From Thermococcus indicus (GTDB lineage Archaea; Methanobacteriota_B; Thermococci; Thermococcales; Thermococcaceae), in assembly GCF_006274605.1 (NCBI RefSeq), contig NZ_CP040846.1, forward strand, positions 1,061,041 through 1,125,040: a DNA stretch of 64,000 nt, written 5' to 3'. Shown piece by piece: positions 26,725 through 36,291 of the stretch (within the stretch, counting starts at the first letter, position 1; the number at the start of each line of letters is the position of its first letter). The notes below the pieces were generated by a model. It searched no databases and was not told where the DNA came from. It saw nothing but the letters and a program-made list of their open reading frames with translations. The translations under genes and the position numbers were made by a program.

Positions 26725-28144
26725 TTGCGCTCGTACTCTCTTCAATAGCGCTCGCCTATCTCGGGGTTGTATGCTTCGTGCTCGATGACAGGAGGGCAGA
26801 CACGGTAATGCTCCCCCTGCTCTGGTTGTCTTCCCTGATTCAGGTTCTTGTTGCGGCGGTGTTTTACCGCTCCCCAGACCCGATTCACGCTGTGTTCCTT
26901 GACATGAATGGATTTGGGGAGGTTTACGGCCTTAGGATAGACGGCACGAGCGTCTTCACGGCGTTCGTTGTTTCCACGGCGGGGGCGGTGTTCCTGACCT
27001 ATGCCGTCCGCTATATGGATGAAAAGAACGTCGGCCACCCACACAGGGGGCAGAAGGGCCGGTTCTACGGCTGGATGATGCTGTTCCTTGGTTCAACGCT
27101 GGCTTTCATATACTCCTCCACGGTGCTCCAGATGCTGATATTCTTTGAGCTTATGAGCCTCGCGTGCTGGGGTGTTGTGGGGTTCTATGGCAGTAAAAGG
27201 GCGGAACGGGCGGCGCTCAAGGCCCTGCTGATTCCCAACTTCGGGGCCATAATCGGCTTCTACACAGCGGTGGCGTATGGAATCAAATACGGGGACCTTG
27301 GGCTTGACTTCCTGGGAGCACTTCCTGAGAGGGAGAAGATGATACTGTTCCTGTGCTTTATGGTGGCCGCGTTTACCAAGAGCGCCCAGTTTCCGCTCTA
27401 CTCGTGGATCCCGGACGCAATGGAGGCCCCGACCCCGGCAAGTGCCTTTCTCCACGGCGCAGCCATGGTAGAGATGGGGGTCTACCTTCTGATAAGGGTC
27501 GTCCAGTTCATGGAGCCCCCAGTCACCGTTTTCTACCCCATGGCGTTGATTCTCGTGGCAACCCTCACCGTTGCAATGCTCCAGTATCCGAGGCAGAGCG
27601 ATGCCAAGAAACTGCTGGCGTATTCCACGATAGCGGAGTGTGCCATAATGTACACCGGTGTCGCCATTGCCGTCCTCGGAAACCCCCTCGGAATTAAAGC
27701 CGCGCTCTTTCAGCTGATGAACCACGCTTACCTCAAGGGACTGGCCTTCCTGACGGCTGGATCGTTTACCTACTACTACGGGACGCTGGACATGGGGAGG
27801 ATAAAGGGCCTGAAGGAAACCCCCTCCTGGCATACTCATGGAGCTTTTCCCTACTTGGACTCGCGGGCCTGCCCCCGTTTGGGGTGTTCTTTAGCAAGCT
27901 CTACATATACCTCAACGCCGGGAAGATGTACGATGTCCCGCTCGGAATCCTGCTCCTCCTCGTGGTTCTCGCGGATTCGGTAGTTCTTCTGTACTCAGCA
28001 CTGAGGAGTATCAACTCCATGATATTCAGTGAAGGGGAGCCGAGAAGGGTGGACGGAATCGTAAGTGGGGCACTGTGTTCGCTTATCCTCCTCTCCCTCA
28101 CGTCCGCCTTTATTGGCTACGCCCTTCTGGGGGTGGTACAATGA
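26721..28144 (+). CDS. NuoL/MrpA-D-like proton-pumping subunit of membrane hydrogenase (frameshifted)
   Basis: Starts ATG 26721 (ATGA overlap) and is a polytopic membrane protein of the complex I antiporter-like family: FWELMSL-type helix (FFELMSLACWGVVGFY), FTKSAQFPLYSWIPDAMEAPTPASAFLHGA, and KKLLAYSTIAECAIMY. The frame breaks at the run CCCCC, 27820-27824. Adding one C restores LLAYSWSFSLLGLAGLPPFGVFFSKLYIYLN and a stop at 28144, giving 474 residues. It should move H+ or Na+ as the hydrogenase turns over. Confidence 0.85.
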
Positions 28145-29924
28145 TATTTGCGCTGATGTTTCTCCTGGCTATCATCGTAGGACTGGTGTCCAGAAACTCA
28201 AAGGTAGTGAGCGTTCTCTCGGCGCTCGCGTCCATTTCCCTGGTGGTTGAGGCTACTGGGGGAATTGTCTTCCACACCGCCATCTCAGGAATCACCGTTG
28301 CCTTTGCCACCGATGAACTGTCCAGGTTCTTCGCCATACTCGTGGGGGTGGCGGGCTTTGCTGTCTCCGTGTACTCGCTCTCCTATATGGGCAGGAGGCA
28401 CCTCGTGACCGCAGCATACCCCCTATTTGTGCTTTCTATGGCCTTGATAGTCCTCGCCAGGGACTTCCTCACGCTCCTGATTTTCTGGGAGCTGATGACG
28501 GCCGCCTCCTACGTCCTCATCATGTATAACCACGAGAGGAGGGAAACCCTGAGGGCCAGCGTCGTGTACCTTGTTGCAATGCACGCCCTGAACACTGCAC
28601 CCCTGATTATAGGGCTGGGCTATGTCTACAGTCATGCGGGAACCCTCGACTATTCGGCGCTAAGCGGTACTGTAGTTCCCTCATGGGTGATCTGGGCATT
28701 GACCGTGGGGTTCCTAGCAAAGGCGGGCATTTTCCCCCTGCATTTCTGGCTCCCTGAGGCCCATCCCGTTGCACCGAGTAATGTTTCGGCACTCCTCAGT
28801 GGGGTTATGCTCAAAATGGCGGTCTATGGGATGTTAAGAACCTTGGAAACGTTCGGTAGGGCGGGTTCAATAGCAGTCCCGCTTGTGGTGCTCTCAATCG
28901 TCACAATCGCCCTCGGTTCGTTGCTGGCACTCAACCAGAAGGACATCAAGAGGATGATGGCCTACTCGAGCATCGACAACATGGGGTACATATTCCTCGC
29001 CATTGGGGCGTACCTGCTCCTTTCGGGGGAGCTCAAGGAAGTGGCCATAACAGCCGTCCTACTGCACTCCTTCAACCACATGCTGTTCAAGAACCTCCTT
29101 TTCATGCTCTCTGGCAACATCCTCCACGCAACAGGAAGGAAGGACACGGGCATCAGGGGGCTCTCAAGAGAGATGCCTATCACGTTCAGGCTGTCAATCG
29201 TTGGAATCCTTGCAGTGTCAGGTGTACCCCCCCTGAATGGCTTTGCGAGCAAGTGGCTGATTTACAGGGCGACATTCCTATCGAAGAACCCTCTCCTGGT
29301 GGCGGGCGGTGCAGTTGCACTCCTCGGGAGCGCGCTCACCCTGGCGGCCTACCTCAAGCTTTACCGTGTGTTTACCTGCGAGCCAAACGTCGAAGCCGAG
29401 GAGGCTCCCTTACCAATGCTTCTTGGCGAGGGGATTCTTGCGTTCCTCTGCGTTGTGGGTGGTGTTGTTCCCGGTATGCTCCTGCGCCCAGTGGGCCTTC
29501 CCTACCCAGCAACGCTTGACCTCCCGCTCTTCACCCTGATAATAGCTGTGCTCATTGCGTCCCTGCTCGTGGCGCTGCCTCCCCGGGCAAGGGAGAGCGG
29601 AGTCTGGACCAACGGGGAGCCCGTAGAGGAGTTTGAGATAAAGCCGGAGCACATGTACACCGGCGTTTCGGGGGCAGTGCAGAGGATCTCGGCAGCGGGA
29701 GACAGAATCCAGTCCCTGGCACTATCCGGGAGCAGGTTCTACCGTTCGACTGGAGGGGTTACATTGACGAGGCACTGTTCATGCCGCTGATCAGGCTCTC
29801 CTGCGGGTTCGGTGCATGCTTCAAGGAGCTGTCGAAGGAGCTGAACGGGATGCTCGCGACAACTTTCCTCGTGCTCGTGGCGATGGTAATCGCGTTCCTA
29901 GCCTTCGTGGGGGTGATAGGATGA
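28141..29924 (+). CDS. NuoM/N-like ion-translocating subunit, HyfB type (frameshifted)
   Basis: Second antiporter-like membrane subunit, ATG 28141 overlapping the previous stop. Marks: FWELMTAASYVLIMY, FLAKAGIFPLHFWLPEAHPVAPSNVSALLSGVMLKMAVYG, QKDIKRMMAYSSIDNMGYIF and LHSFNHMLFKNLLFM, with the pump-type Glu, Lys and His. Near 29743-29745 one base is missing: restoring it yields WRGYIDEALFMPLIRLSCGF followed by a last helix and a stop at 29922-29924 that overlaps the next ATG (594 residues). Its length and C-terminal tail are like HyfB/MbhH-class subunits. Confidence 0.85.
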
Positions 29925-30799
29925 ACGCTCAGGACGCCGCCCCAATCATCGTGCCTCTGATGGTCCCTTTCATTGATGGGGTTGCAAGAAAGGTCCGAGC
30001 AGTGATTCAGAAGCGTGTCGGCCCATCGATTGTCCAGAGCTGGTACGACCTGCTGAGCTTTTTGAGGATAGAATGTAACTCCCCCGTGGATTCCCTGACA
30101 TTCAGACTGGCCCCCTACATTGCCTTTGCGAGCGCCATAGGGATGCTCCTGTTCCTGCCCTTTGGAGAAAAGGCACCCTTTGGGTTCGAGGGGGACGTCA
30201 TAGCCTTTATCTACGTCTTCACGATGTTCTCAGCCGCTGTCGTGATGGGGGCTCTGAGCGTTCCCAGCTCCTACACATCTGCCGGTGCCGGCAGGGAGGT
30301 CACGATGTCCATAGTGTTCAAACCGCTTTTCGCGGTTGTTATTGGAATATTCGCGATGAAAACCGGTGCTTTAACCATAGAGGGCATGGCGTCAGCATTA
30401 AAACCCTCAATATCAGTACTCGGCGCATACCTTCTGCTGATTTATCTGACGTACGTTGAGGCTGGTTTCGTGCCGTATGACATAGCCGAAGCGGAAACGG
30501 AGCTCCTCGGTGGTCCCCTTGCTGAGTACAGCGGAAGACTGTTTGCGATTATGTTGTGGGCGTTCCAGATAAAGCGGTTCGCCATGATATGGTTGCTGGC
30601 GTCAATGCTCGTCCTTCCATTCGTGAGCGGTAGTACTGTGTTACTGTTCCAGTGCGGTGCGTTTGCACTCCTTTTCCTTGGAATGGTCGTGTATGAGGCG
30701 ATGAGTGCCCGCTACCGCATCGATCAGGCCGTTAGAAATGGGACCATGGCCTTGACCCTCGGAATTTTCTTCCTGCTCGTTGGATGGATGGGGTGGTAA
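29921..30799 (+). CDS. Membrane anchor subunit of group-4 hydrogenase (HycD/NuoH family)
   Basis: A 292-residue protein from ATG 29921 (ATGA overlap), with about eight helices. NuoH-family marks are PFIDGVARKVRAVIQKRVGPSIVQSWYDLLSFLRIE (cytoplasmic loop), TSAGAGREVTMSIVFKPLF and YVEAGFVPYDIAEAETELLGGPLAEYSG, with several conserved Glu residues. It links the hydrogenase module to the ion pumps. Confidence 0.92.
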   Translation: MNAQDAAPIIVPLMVPFIDGVARKVRAVIQKRVGPSIVQSWYDLLSFLRIECNSPVDSLTFRLAPYIAFASAIGMLLFLPFGEKAPFGFEGDVIAFIYVFTMFSAAVVMGALSVPSSYTSAGAGREVTMSIVFKPLFAVVIGIFAMKTGALTIEGMASALKPSISVLGAYLLLIYLTYVEAGFVPYDIAEAETELLGGPLAEYSGRLFAIMLWAFQIKRFAMIWLLASMLVLPFVSGSTVLLFQCGAFALLFLGMVVYEAMSARYRIDQAVRNGTMALTLGIFFLLVGWMGW

Positions 30800-30800
30800 T

Positions 30801-32435
30801 ATGATAGCGGAGTTTGAGGCTAGGTTTGGGCCGATCCTTGAAAAGAGAACTCTCGGCGAGAAAAAAGTGCTGTACACGATAATGGCGAGGCCAGAGGACT
30901 TTCAGAATATGGTTAGGTCCCTTCTCGCTGGGCAGAATGTAAGGCTCTTTACAATGGTTGGGACTGACGAAAGGGCGGTCGAAGATGCATTCAGCATAAC
31001 GTACTGGTTCGCGGATACCTCTAAGGGAGAACTCCTGGGCGTGAGGCTATACGTCCCCGAGGACAAGCCGGTGTTTCCGAGCGTGGCCCAGTTCCATAGG
31101 GGCGCTCTATGGTTCGAGAGGGAAGTTCAGGATCTTCTCGGCGTTGAGGCGGAGGGTCTGCCGGATCGGAGGAGGTTGATACTGCCCGACGACTGGCCGG
31201 AGGGTGTTTATCCCCTCAGGGAGGACTTCAAGTACTCGGAAAGCCCGCCGGGCGAGAAGAGGTATCCCTACGCCCGACCTCCCGAAGGCACGAGTGTTCA
31301 CGCGATAGGGCCGTACCACATCGCCCTCGACGAGCCGGCGCACTTCAGACTCTTTGTCAGGGGGGAGGAAATTGTAGGTGTCGATTACAGGGGCTTCTAC
31401 TCCCACCGGGGAATTGAAAAGCTCGCGAGGGGCAGGCTGAACTACAACCAGGTGTGCTTCATAGCCGAGAGAATCTGCGGGATATGTGGTTTCTGTCATT
31501 CAACGGCCTACGCCCAGGCAATAGAGGAGGCCGCCGGAATAGAAGTTCCTGAGAGGGCCGAGTACATCAGAACACTGCTTCTCGAACTTGAACGGCTCCA
31601 CTCCCACTTCCTGTGGATTGGTGTTGCGGCACATCTTGTGGGCTTTGACACCGCGTTCATGGAAGTCTGGCGTATAAGGGAGAGGGTCATGTGGCTGGCT
31701 GAGAGGCTAACCGGGAACAGAAAGACCTACGGGCTCGTCGTCGTTGGAGGCGTGAGGAGAGACCTCCTTGATTACCGAAGGGAGCTTGTGGAGAGGGAAC
31801 TCGATGTAATGAAGAGGGAATTCAACGATGTTGTGGAGTTCCTCCTATCCTCCGCCGGGTTCATCAAAAGATGTGAAGGGGTTGGAGTGCTGTCAAAAGA
31901 AAAGGCGCGGGCCTGGGACACGTGTGGGCCGGTTGCAAGGGCGTCTGGTGTGGACTACGACGTCAGGAGGGACTTTCCCTACGCTGCATACAGGGATTTG
32001 AGCTTTGAAGTTCCGGTCGAGAAGGAAGGGGACGTTCTGGCGAGGGCCATTGTTAGGATAGAGGAGGTACGGCAGAGCATCTCAATAATTAAGCAGGTTC
32101 TCGACGCGATGCCCGGCGGGGGCATCTTAGCGGACTTTGGGGATATCCCGGAGGGAGCGGAAGGCATCTCAGCCGTGGAGGCCCCCAGGGGTGAGAACGT
32201 ACACTACATCCTGGCGGGGGACAGAAATACCATCTACCGCTGGCGCGTGAAGGCCGCCACATACAACAACCTGCAAACTGTGCCGGACATGCTCGTCGGT
32301 TACACGATAGCGGACGCACCTTTGATTATAGCCAGCATCGACCCGTGTTACTCCTGCACTGAGAGGGTTCAGGTGGTTGATATCGAGAGTGGAAAGTCAA
32401 AGGTGGTGCGGCTGGGGGTGGGAATTTGCCGGTGA
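30801..32435 (+). CDS. Group-4 [NiFe] hydrogenase large subunit with NuoC-like N-terminus (HycE-like)
   Basis: A 544-residue fusion. Residues 1-165 are the 30-kDa (NuoC) domain ending in PEGVYPLREDFKY, and the rest is the catalytic domain. Nickel ligands are complete: RIC226-GIC229-GFCH and DPC516-YSC519. The sequence continues 25 or so residues after CTER, so a C-terminal peptide is probably removed after Arg, as in E. coli HycE. It makes H2 (or oxidises it) on the cytoplasmic side of the membrane complex. ATG 30801 follows the previous stop by one base. Confidence 0.94.
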   Translation: MIAEFEARFGPILEKRTLGEKKVLYTIMARPEDFQNMVRSLLAGQNVRLFTMVGTDERAVEDAFSITYWFADTSKGELLGVRLYVPEDKPVFPSVAQFHRGALWFEREVQDLLGVEAEGLPDRRRLILPDDWPEGVYPLREDFKYSESPPGEKRYPYARPPEGTSVHAIGPYHIALDEPAHFRLFVRGEEIVGVDYRGFYSHRGIEKLARGRLNYNQVCFIAERICGICGFCHSTAYAQAIEEAAGIEVPERAEYIRTLLLELERLHSHFLWIGVAAHLVGFDTAFMEVWRIRERVMWLAERLTGNRKTYGLVVVGGVRRDLLDYRRELVERELDVMKREFNDVVEFLLSSAGFIKRCEGVGVLSKEKARAWDTCGPVARASGVDYDVRRDFPYAAYRDLSFEVPVEKEGDVLARAIVRIEEVRQSISIIKQVLDAMPGGGILADFGDIPEGAEGISAVEAPRGENVHYILAGDRNTIYRWRVKAATYNNLQTVPDMLVGYTIADAPLIIASIDPCYSCTERVQVVDIESGKSKVVRLGVGICR

Positions 32436-32920
32436 CCAAGGCATACCCATTCGAGCCCGAAGAAGCTCCTCCGGAATACAGGGGCATCCCCTGGATAGAC
32501 CCCGTGCTCTGCATAGGTTGCGGTGCCTGCGCCAACGCTTGTCCGCCGAACGCGATACTGAGGATAGACGACCCCGAAAACGGGACGAGAAGGATAGTGC
32601 TCGACGTGGGCAGGTGCATAAGGTGCGCCCGCTGCGAGGAAGTCTGCCCGACGGGTGCGGTCAGGCTCACCGCGGAGTTTGAGGCCGCCACCGATGACAG
32701 GAACGATCACGTGGAGATTGTTGAGCTGAGGCTCGCCAGGTGCAGGGGCTGCGGGAAGTATACCTGCTACACTGAAAGGCAGGTGGAGAAGGTACTGTCT
32801 CTGATTCCGAGGGGAATCCTTGACTTTGACAGGGTGAGGGAAAAACTCCCCCTCTGTTCCGAGTGCAAGCTGAAGCTGACGGTACTCAATGCCACCAAGT
32901 TCGGGGAGGTGGAGCCGTGA
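32426..32920 (+). CDS. Ferredoxin subunit of hydrogenase (HycF/NuoI-like)
   Basis: About 164 residues. TTG 32426 has GGGGGTGG at good spacing; GTG 32432, which forms a GTGA overlap, is the alternative. Two [4Fe-4S] motifs, CIGCGACANACPP and CIRCARCEEVCPT, are like NuoI. A further CRGCGKYTC...CSECKLK near the C-terminus may bind a metal. It carries electrons toward the small subunit. Confidence 0.88.
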   Translation: MPVTKAYPFEPEEAPPEYRGIPWIDPVLCIGCGACANACPPNAILRIDDPENGTRRIVLDVGRCIRCARCEEVCPTGAVRLTAEFEAATDDRNDHVEIVELRLARCRGCGKYTCYTERQVEKVLSLIPRGILDFDRVREKLPLCSECKLKLTVLNATKFGEVEP

Positions 32921-33680
32921 TGAAATCCCTTTGGGTCTTCCACGTGAATACCGGGGCCTGCAACGGCTGCGACATAGAGATACTAGACGTGCTCACCCCA
33001 TACTATGACATAGAGAGGCTCGGAGTAAAGCTCGTCCCAACGCCGAGGCACGCCCACGCCCTCCTGGTCACCGGACCCTTAACGAGGCAGGCATACCATG
33101 CGGCCAAGATGGCCTACGAAGCCATGCCACCAAAGCCGAGGATTGTCATAGCCGTAGGAACCTGTGCGTGTTCCGGAGGGATATTTCACGACAGCTACGC
33201 CCTGAGGCGCGAGTACAGGGAGTCCCTTGAATACCCTCTGAAGGGTGGAACCTCAGAGTTCCTGCCTGTGCACCTCTACATCCCAGGATGCCCCCGAGGC
33301 CAGAGGAAATCCTCTACGGCATTGCGCTCCTCAAAAACATCGTGGAGAAAAAAGTCAGGGAAAGGCGGTTCAGTGAGGGCACCTTCGTTCTCCCGAGGGA
33401 GAGCTTCAACGCGTGGGTAGAGGTCCTTCTCCGCGCAAGGATAAGAAAGGAGCTGGGCTATTTCGATGGTTACTCTCTGCTCAGACGCTTTATGGAACTC
33501 GTTGAAAGCTCCGAAAGCAAAGAAGAGTTGGAAAAACTCGTTGAGAGGACCATAAATGACGAGGGCGATTCTAGGCTCAGATACGGCCTTGAGAAGCTTT
33601 ATTCCTACTATCTTGAGGTGGTGAGAACTTATGAGGGCATACTTGCTGCGAAGAGGGCGCTCGTTGGGCTTCCAAAATGA
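32920..33680 (+). CDS. Group-4 hydrogenase small subunit (HycG/NuoB-like), frameshifted
   Basis: Begins MKSLWVFHVNTGACNGCDIEIL (ATG 32920; GTG 32917 possible). It carries the proximal [4Fe-4S] ligands: CNGC, GTCACSGG and PGCP. The frame breaks in the run CCCCC at 33290-33294. One added C gives PGCPPRPEEILYGIALLKNIVEKK and a stop at 33680, 253 residues, with a helical C-terminal extension beyond the NuoB fold. Without the repair the protein would lose that extension and end in unrelated residues. Confidence 0.85.
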
Positions 33681-33885
33681 GGTCTCCCGGGTGCTGGACC
33701 ACTTCGAGTCCAGTGCACTGGTTGAGGAGGTAATCTGCGAGATAAGTCCCGAAACCGCGAGTCTGCTGGAGAAAGGTGTCCTTGACATCGAAGCGTTCCC
33801 CAGGGAGGACAGGAGGATCGTAGAAAAACATCTGGAGGCCCTCAGGAAAGGAGAAATCACGGTGGGGTGGGTTCCTGATGTTTGA
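33631..33885 (+). CDS. Small conserved-position protein of the hydrogenase operon, function unknown
   Basis: An 84-residue protein starting at ATG 33631 with a strong GAGGTGGTGAG site, although this lies 50 bases inside the small-subunit gene. It is charged and helical with one Cys (FESSALVEEVICEISPETASLLEKGVLDIEAFPREDRRIVEKHLEALRKGEI) and no membrane segment. It ends seven bases into the next gene. I do not recognise a family. Position suggests an assembly or linker subunit between the hydrogenase and antiporter modules. Confidence 0.6.
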   Translation: MRAYLLRRGRSLGFQNEVSRVLDHFESSALVEEVICEISPETASLLEKGVLDIEAFPREDRRIVEKHLEALRKGEITVGWVPDV

Positions 33886-34147
33886 GCACACAATTCCCGT
33901 CCTGATGGCGCTCTACGGAGTTGCCGGGGTAGTCTATTTCATAAGGGTGCTACTGGGCCCCACGGTTCTCGATTCAATACTCGCGGGAGATTGTGTAAGC
34001 CTTGACGTCGCCTTGATTGCACTCCTCGTATCGGTGTACTACGAAAACAACCTGCTCGCGGGGGGAGCCTTCTTCCTTGTTCTCTGGGCGTTCGTGCTCG
34101 ACGTGTTCGCGTCAAAGTACCTCGTTAAAGGGGAGGTGGGGGTATGA
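33878..34147 (+). CDS. Mrp-type Na+/H+ antiporter subunit F
   Basis: An 89-residue protein with three helices and the MrpF/MnhF pattern: YFIRVLLGPTVLDSILAGDCVSLDVALIALLVSVYYENN...FVLDVFASKYLVKGE. It opens the antiporter half of the operon (F-G-B'-B-C-E-D). It works only as part of the multi-subunit Mrp complex, which exchanges Na+ for H+. Confidence 0.9.
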   Translation: MFEHTIPVLMALYGVAGVVYFIRVLLGPTVLDSILAGDCVSLDVALIALLVSVYYENNLLAGGAFFLVLWAFVLDVFASKYLVKGEVGV

Positions 34148-34476
34148 TACTCTCGTTCATCGGGGTTGTACTGCTCATCGTAGGGGCAGTCTGTGATATA
34201 TTTGGGGCCATCGGGATGCATCGCTTTGGAAACTTCTACCTAAGGCTCCATGCTGCAACCGTTGGTACGGTGGGAGGAAAGTTCTACCCCTTCATCGGGG
34301 CGGGCCTCATTGCTCTCGACAGGGGACTGCTCTCCGTGGCGGGGGTGGCTTTCCTGAGTGCATTCACCCTGTTGATAACGACATCTGTTGGGAACCATGC
34401 GCTTGCCTACGCCGCTGAGAGGGCAGGGGTGGTGAAGATTGAGCACAACGAGCTTGGAGGGGATTGGGATGATTGA
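34144..34476 (+). CDS. Mrp-type Na+/H+ antiporter subunit G
   Basis: A 110-residue three-helix protein, ATGA-overlapped with subunit F. The MrpG signature GAIGMHRFGNFYLRLHAATVGTVGG is intact. It has a longer hydrophilic C-terminal tail (ERAGVVKIEHNELGGDWDD). Confidence 0.9.
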   Translation: MILSFIGVVLLIVGAVCDIFGAIGMHRFGNFYLRLHAATVGTVGGKFYPFIGAGLIALDRGLLSVAGVAFLSAFTLLITTSVGNHALAYAAERAGVVKIEHNELGGDWDD

Positions 34477-34711
34477 GCTTGCGGCCCTTGCCCTGCTCGG
34501 TTGCCTTGGGCTCGCATACCTTGTGGTCACGGAGAGGGATCTGCTGAGGGCCATCCTCTACACCGGGCTCTTTGGTGGTCTCGTAATCCTCGCAGCGTAC
34601 ACCCTCATGGCACCTGACATAGTACTCGCCTACGTTGCCATTTCCGTCGCTCTATCCACGGGCCTGATGGTGTTTCTCGTTAGCAAAACAACTCGGGAAG
34701 AGGTGGTGTGA
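34469..34711 (+). CDS. Antiporter subunit, DUF4040/MbhD-like
   Basis: An 80-residue protein from ATG 34469, starting inside the mrpG tail. Three helices. ERDLLRAILYTGLFGGLVILAAYTLMAPDIVLAYVAIS...STGLMVFLVSKTTR resembles the DUF4040 module that corresponds to the C-terminal part of MrpA or MbhD in Thermococcales. Confidence 0.85.
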   Translation: MIELAALALLGCLGLAYLVVTERDLLRAILYTGLFGGLVILAAYTLMAPDIVLAYVAISVALSTGLMVFLVSKTTREEVV

Positions 34712-35427
34712 TTGAGGATCGCTGGAATGCTGGTGATCATGCTGATTACACTCTCCGCCGCATACCTGCTCCAGCCCCACGTCGAAGGCATCGTCGGTGT
34801 CGGGGCGCTTGGTGAGTTCTACCTGGAGAACAGCTACCTCGGCGAACGTTCGGCCGGCTCGCCTGAAGTTGTCACGTCAATCCTGTGGGACTACCGCGGC
34901 GTTGACACGTACTTCGAGACGGCAGTGCTCTTTCTTGCCATAATAAGTGCGGTTTCGGTGTTCCGAAGCTTTAACGGGCCGAAATCCCGGGGAGAAGGGT
35001 TCACAGAGGTAGTTAAAACGGGGGTCAAGCTCGTGGCCTTCATCACGTTCGTGGCGTCTGCTTCGGTGGCGTTCCACGGGCACCTCACCCCGGGTGGCGG
35101 CTTCCAGGGGGTTCAATGCTCGCCGCTGGTTCCCTGCTCATCATAGTCGGCTTCTCCAAGAAGGCCCTTGAGAGGAACGGGATAACAAAGACGCGGGCAC
35201 TTGGGATAAGAACCGCGGGGCTCTTGACCATAGTGTGCGTCGCGGTGTACCCCCTACTGAGGGGACTCCATTTTATGCAGAACCTGCCCGTTTATCCAGT
35301 CAAGGTGGGGGGACTCCTCGTGAGCGGAAGCCTGCTTCTCTATAATCTGGCCGAGTTCTTAGCCGTTGGGGCAGGGTTTACGATAATCTTTCTTCTCCTT
35401 GCGAATCCGGAGGAGGGATGGCAATGA
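34712..35427 (+). CDS. Mrp-type antiporter subunit B (frameshifted)
   Basis: Opens with TTG 34712 behind AGGTGGTGTGA. The first part holds a MbhE-like segment (WDYRGVDTYFETAVLFLAIISAV), then the MrpB motif FHGHLTPGGGFQG. The frame breaks at GGGGG 35107-35111. One added G restores FQGGSMLAAGSLLIIVGF and the remaining helices to a stop at 35427 (238 residues). It is therefore a fusion of MbhE- and MrpB-like parts, as in related clusters. Confidence 0.85.
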
Positions 35428-35801
35428 GCCTCGCAGCGTCTCTGGTGATAACGGCAACGGTAGCCACCATGCTAATAGCGCTCTACGGAGTGGCTGTTAG
35501 GCCAAACCTCGTTAAGAAGGTGCTCTGCCTGTCCCTGTTCTCAGATATGGTGAACGTCCTTGTCATATTCCTCGGTTACAGGGACGTCAAAAACCCCCTT
35601 CCTCCGGTTTTAACTGAGTACTCGAGTGAAGGTGTGACGAAGCTCGTGGAGAGAGGCGTTGATCCGTTCCCTCAGGCGCTGACGATAACTGCGATAGTTA
35701 TCGGCCTTGCGGTTACCGTCCTCATGGCCTATGGTGTGATACACATCCAGAGGAAATACGGGACGGTTGATGTCCGGAAGCTTGCGGGGTGGGAGGAATG
35801 A
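35418..35801 (+). CDS. Mrp-type antiporter subunit C (NuoK-like)
   Basis: A 127-residue protein with three helices and a NuoK/MrpC core: LYGVAVRPNLVKKVLCLSLFSDMVNVLVIFLGY and DPFPQALTITAIVIGLAVTVLMAYGVIHI. The cytoplasmic tail is short and basic. It overlaps subunit B by ten bases. Confidence 0.92.
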   Translation: MAMSLAASLVITATVATMLIALYGVAVRPNLVKKVLCLSLFSDMVNVLVIFLGYRDVKNPLPPVLTEYSSEGVTKLVERGVDPFPQALTITAIVIGLAVTVLMAYGVIHIQRKYGTVDVRKLAGWEE

Positions 35802-36291
35802 GGTCTGTCCCTGTGATGATTGCGGCGTTCGTAACCTACATCATCATAACTGGCTCGATAACAGCTTACGACATAATCACCGGTGCGATAACTGCCTTTG
35901 CGGCAGGACTGCTCTTCGGGAAGCACCTCGTTAGTAACCCCAGCAAGGCCCTGAATCCGGCGAGATGGGCGCGCTTTGCACTCTACTTTCTCAAGTACAT
36001 CACGGTAATCGAGGCGAAGGCCCACGCCGACGTCATCAGGAGGATACTTAGTGGGGATGTCAGGCCGGGTATCGTTAAAGTGCCCCTGAACCTGGGAGAC
36101 GAATACGCCCGTTTCCTCGTTGCCGCTTCAATAACCAATACTCCCGGAACCGTGACAGTCCACATGGACGATCATTGTGTGTACGTGAACTGGATAAGCG
36201 TCTCCACATCGGACCTTGAAAAACGCAGGGAGGAAATCCTCGAAGAGTTCGAGGAAAACGCGAAGAAAATCTTCGAGGGGGAGGAGCATGA
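35798..36291 (+). CDS. Mrp-type antiporter subunit E (frameshifted near 3' end)
   Basis: ATG 35798 overlaps the subunit C stop. The MrpE pattern is clear: two helices, then YFLKYITVIEAKAHADVIRRILSG, PGIVKVPLNLGDEYARFLVAASITNTPGTVTV and VYVNWISVSTSDLEKRREEILEEFE. As read, it overlaps mrpD by 74 bases. If the run GGGGG at 36277-36281 lacks one G, the protein ends KIFEGGGA with TGA 36289-36291, giving the ATGA overlap typical of the operon (164 residues). Confidence 0.82.
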
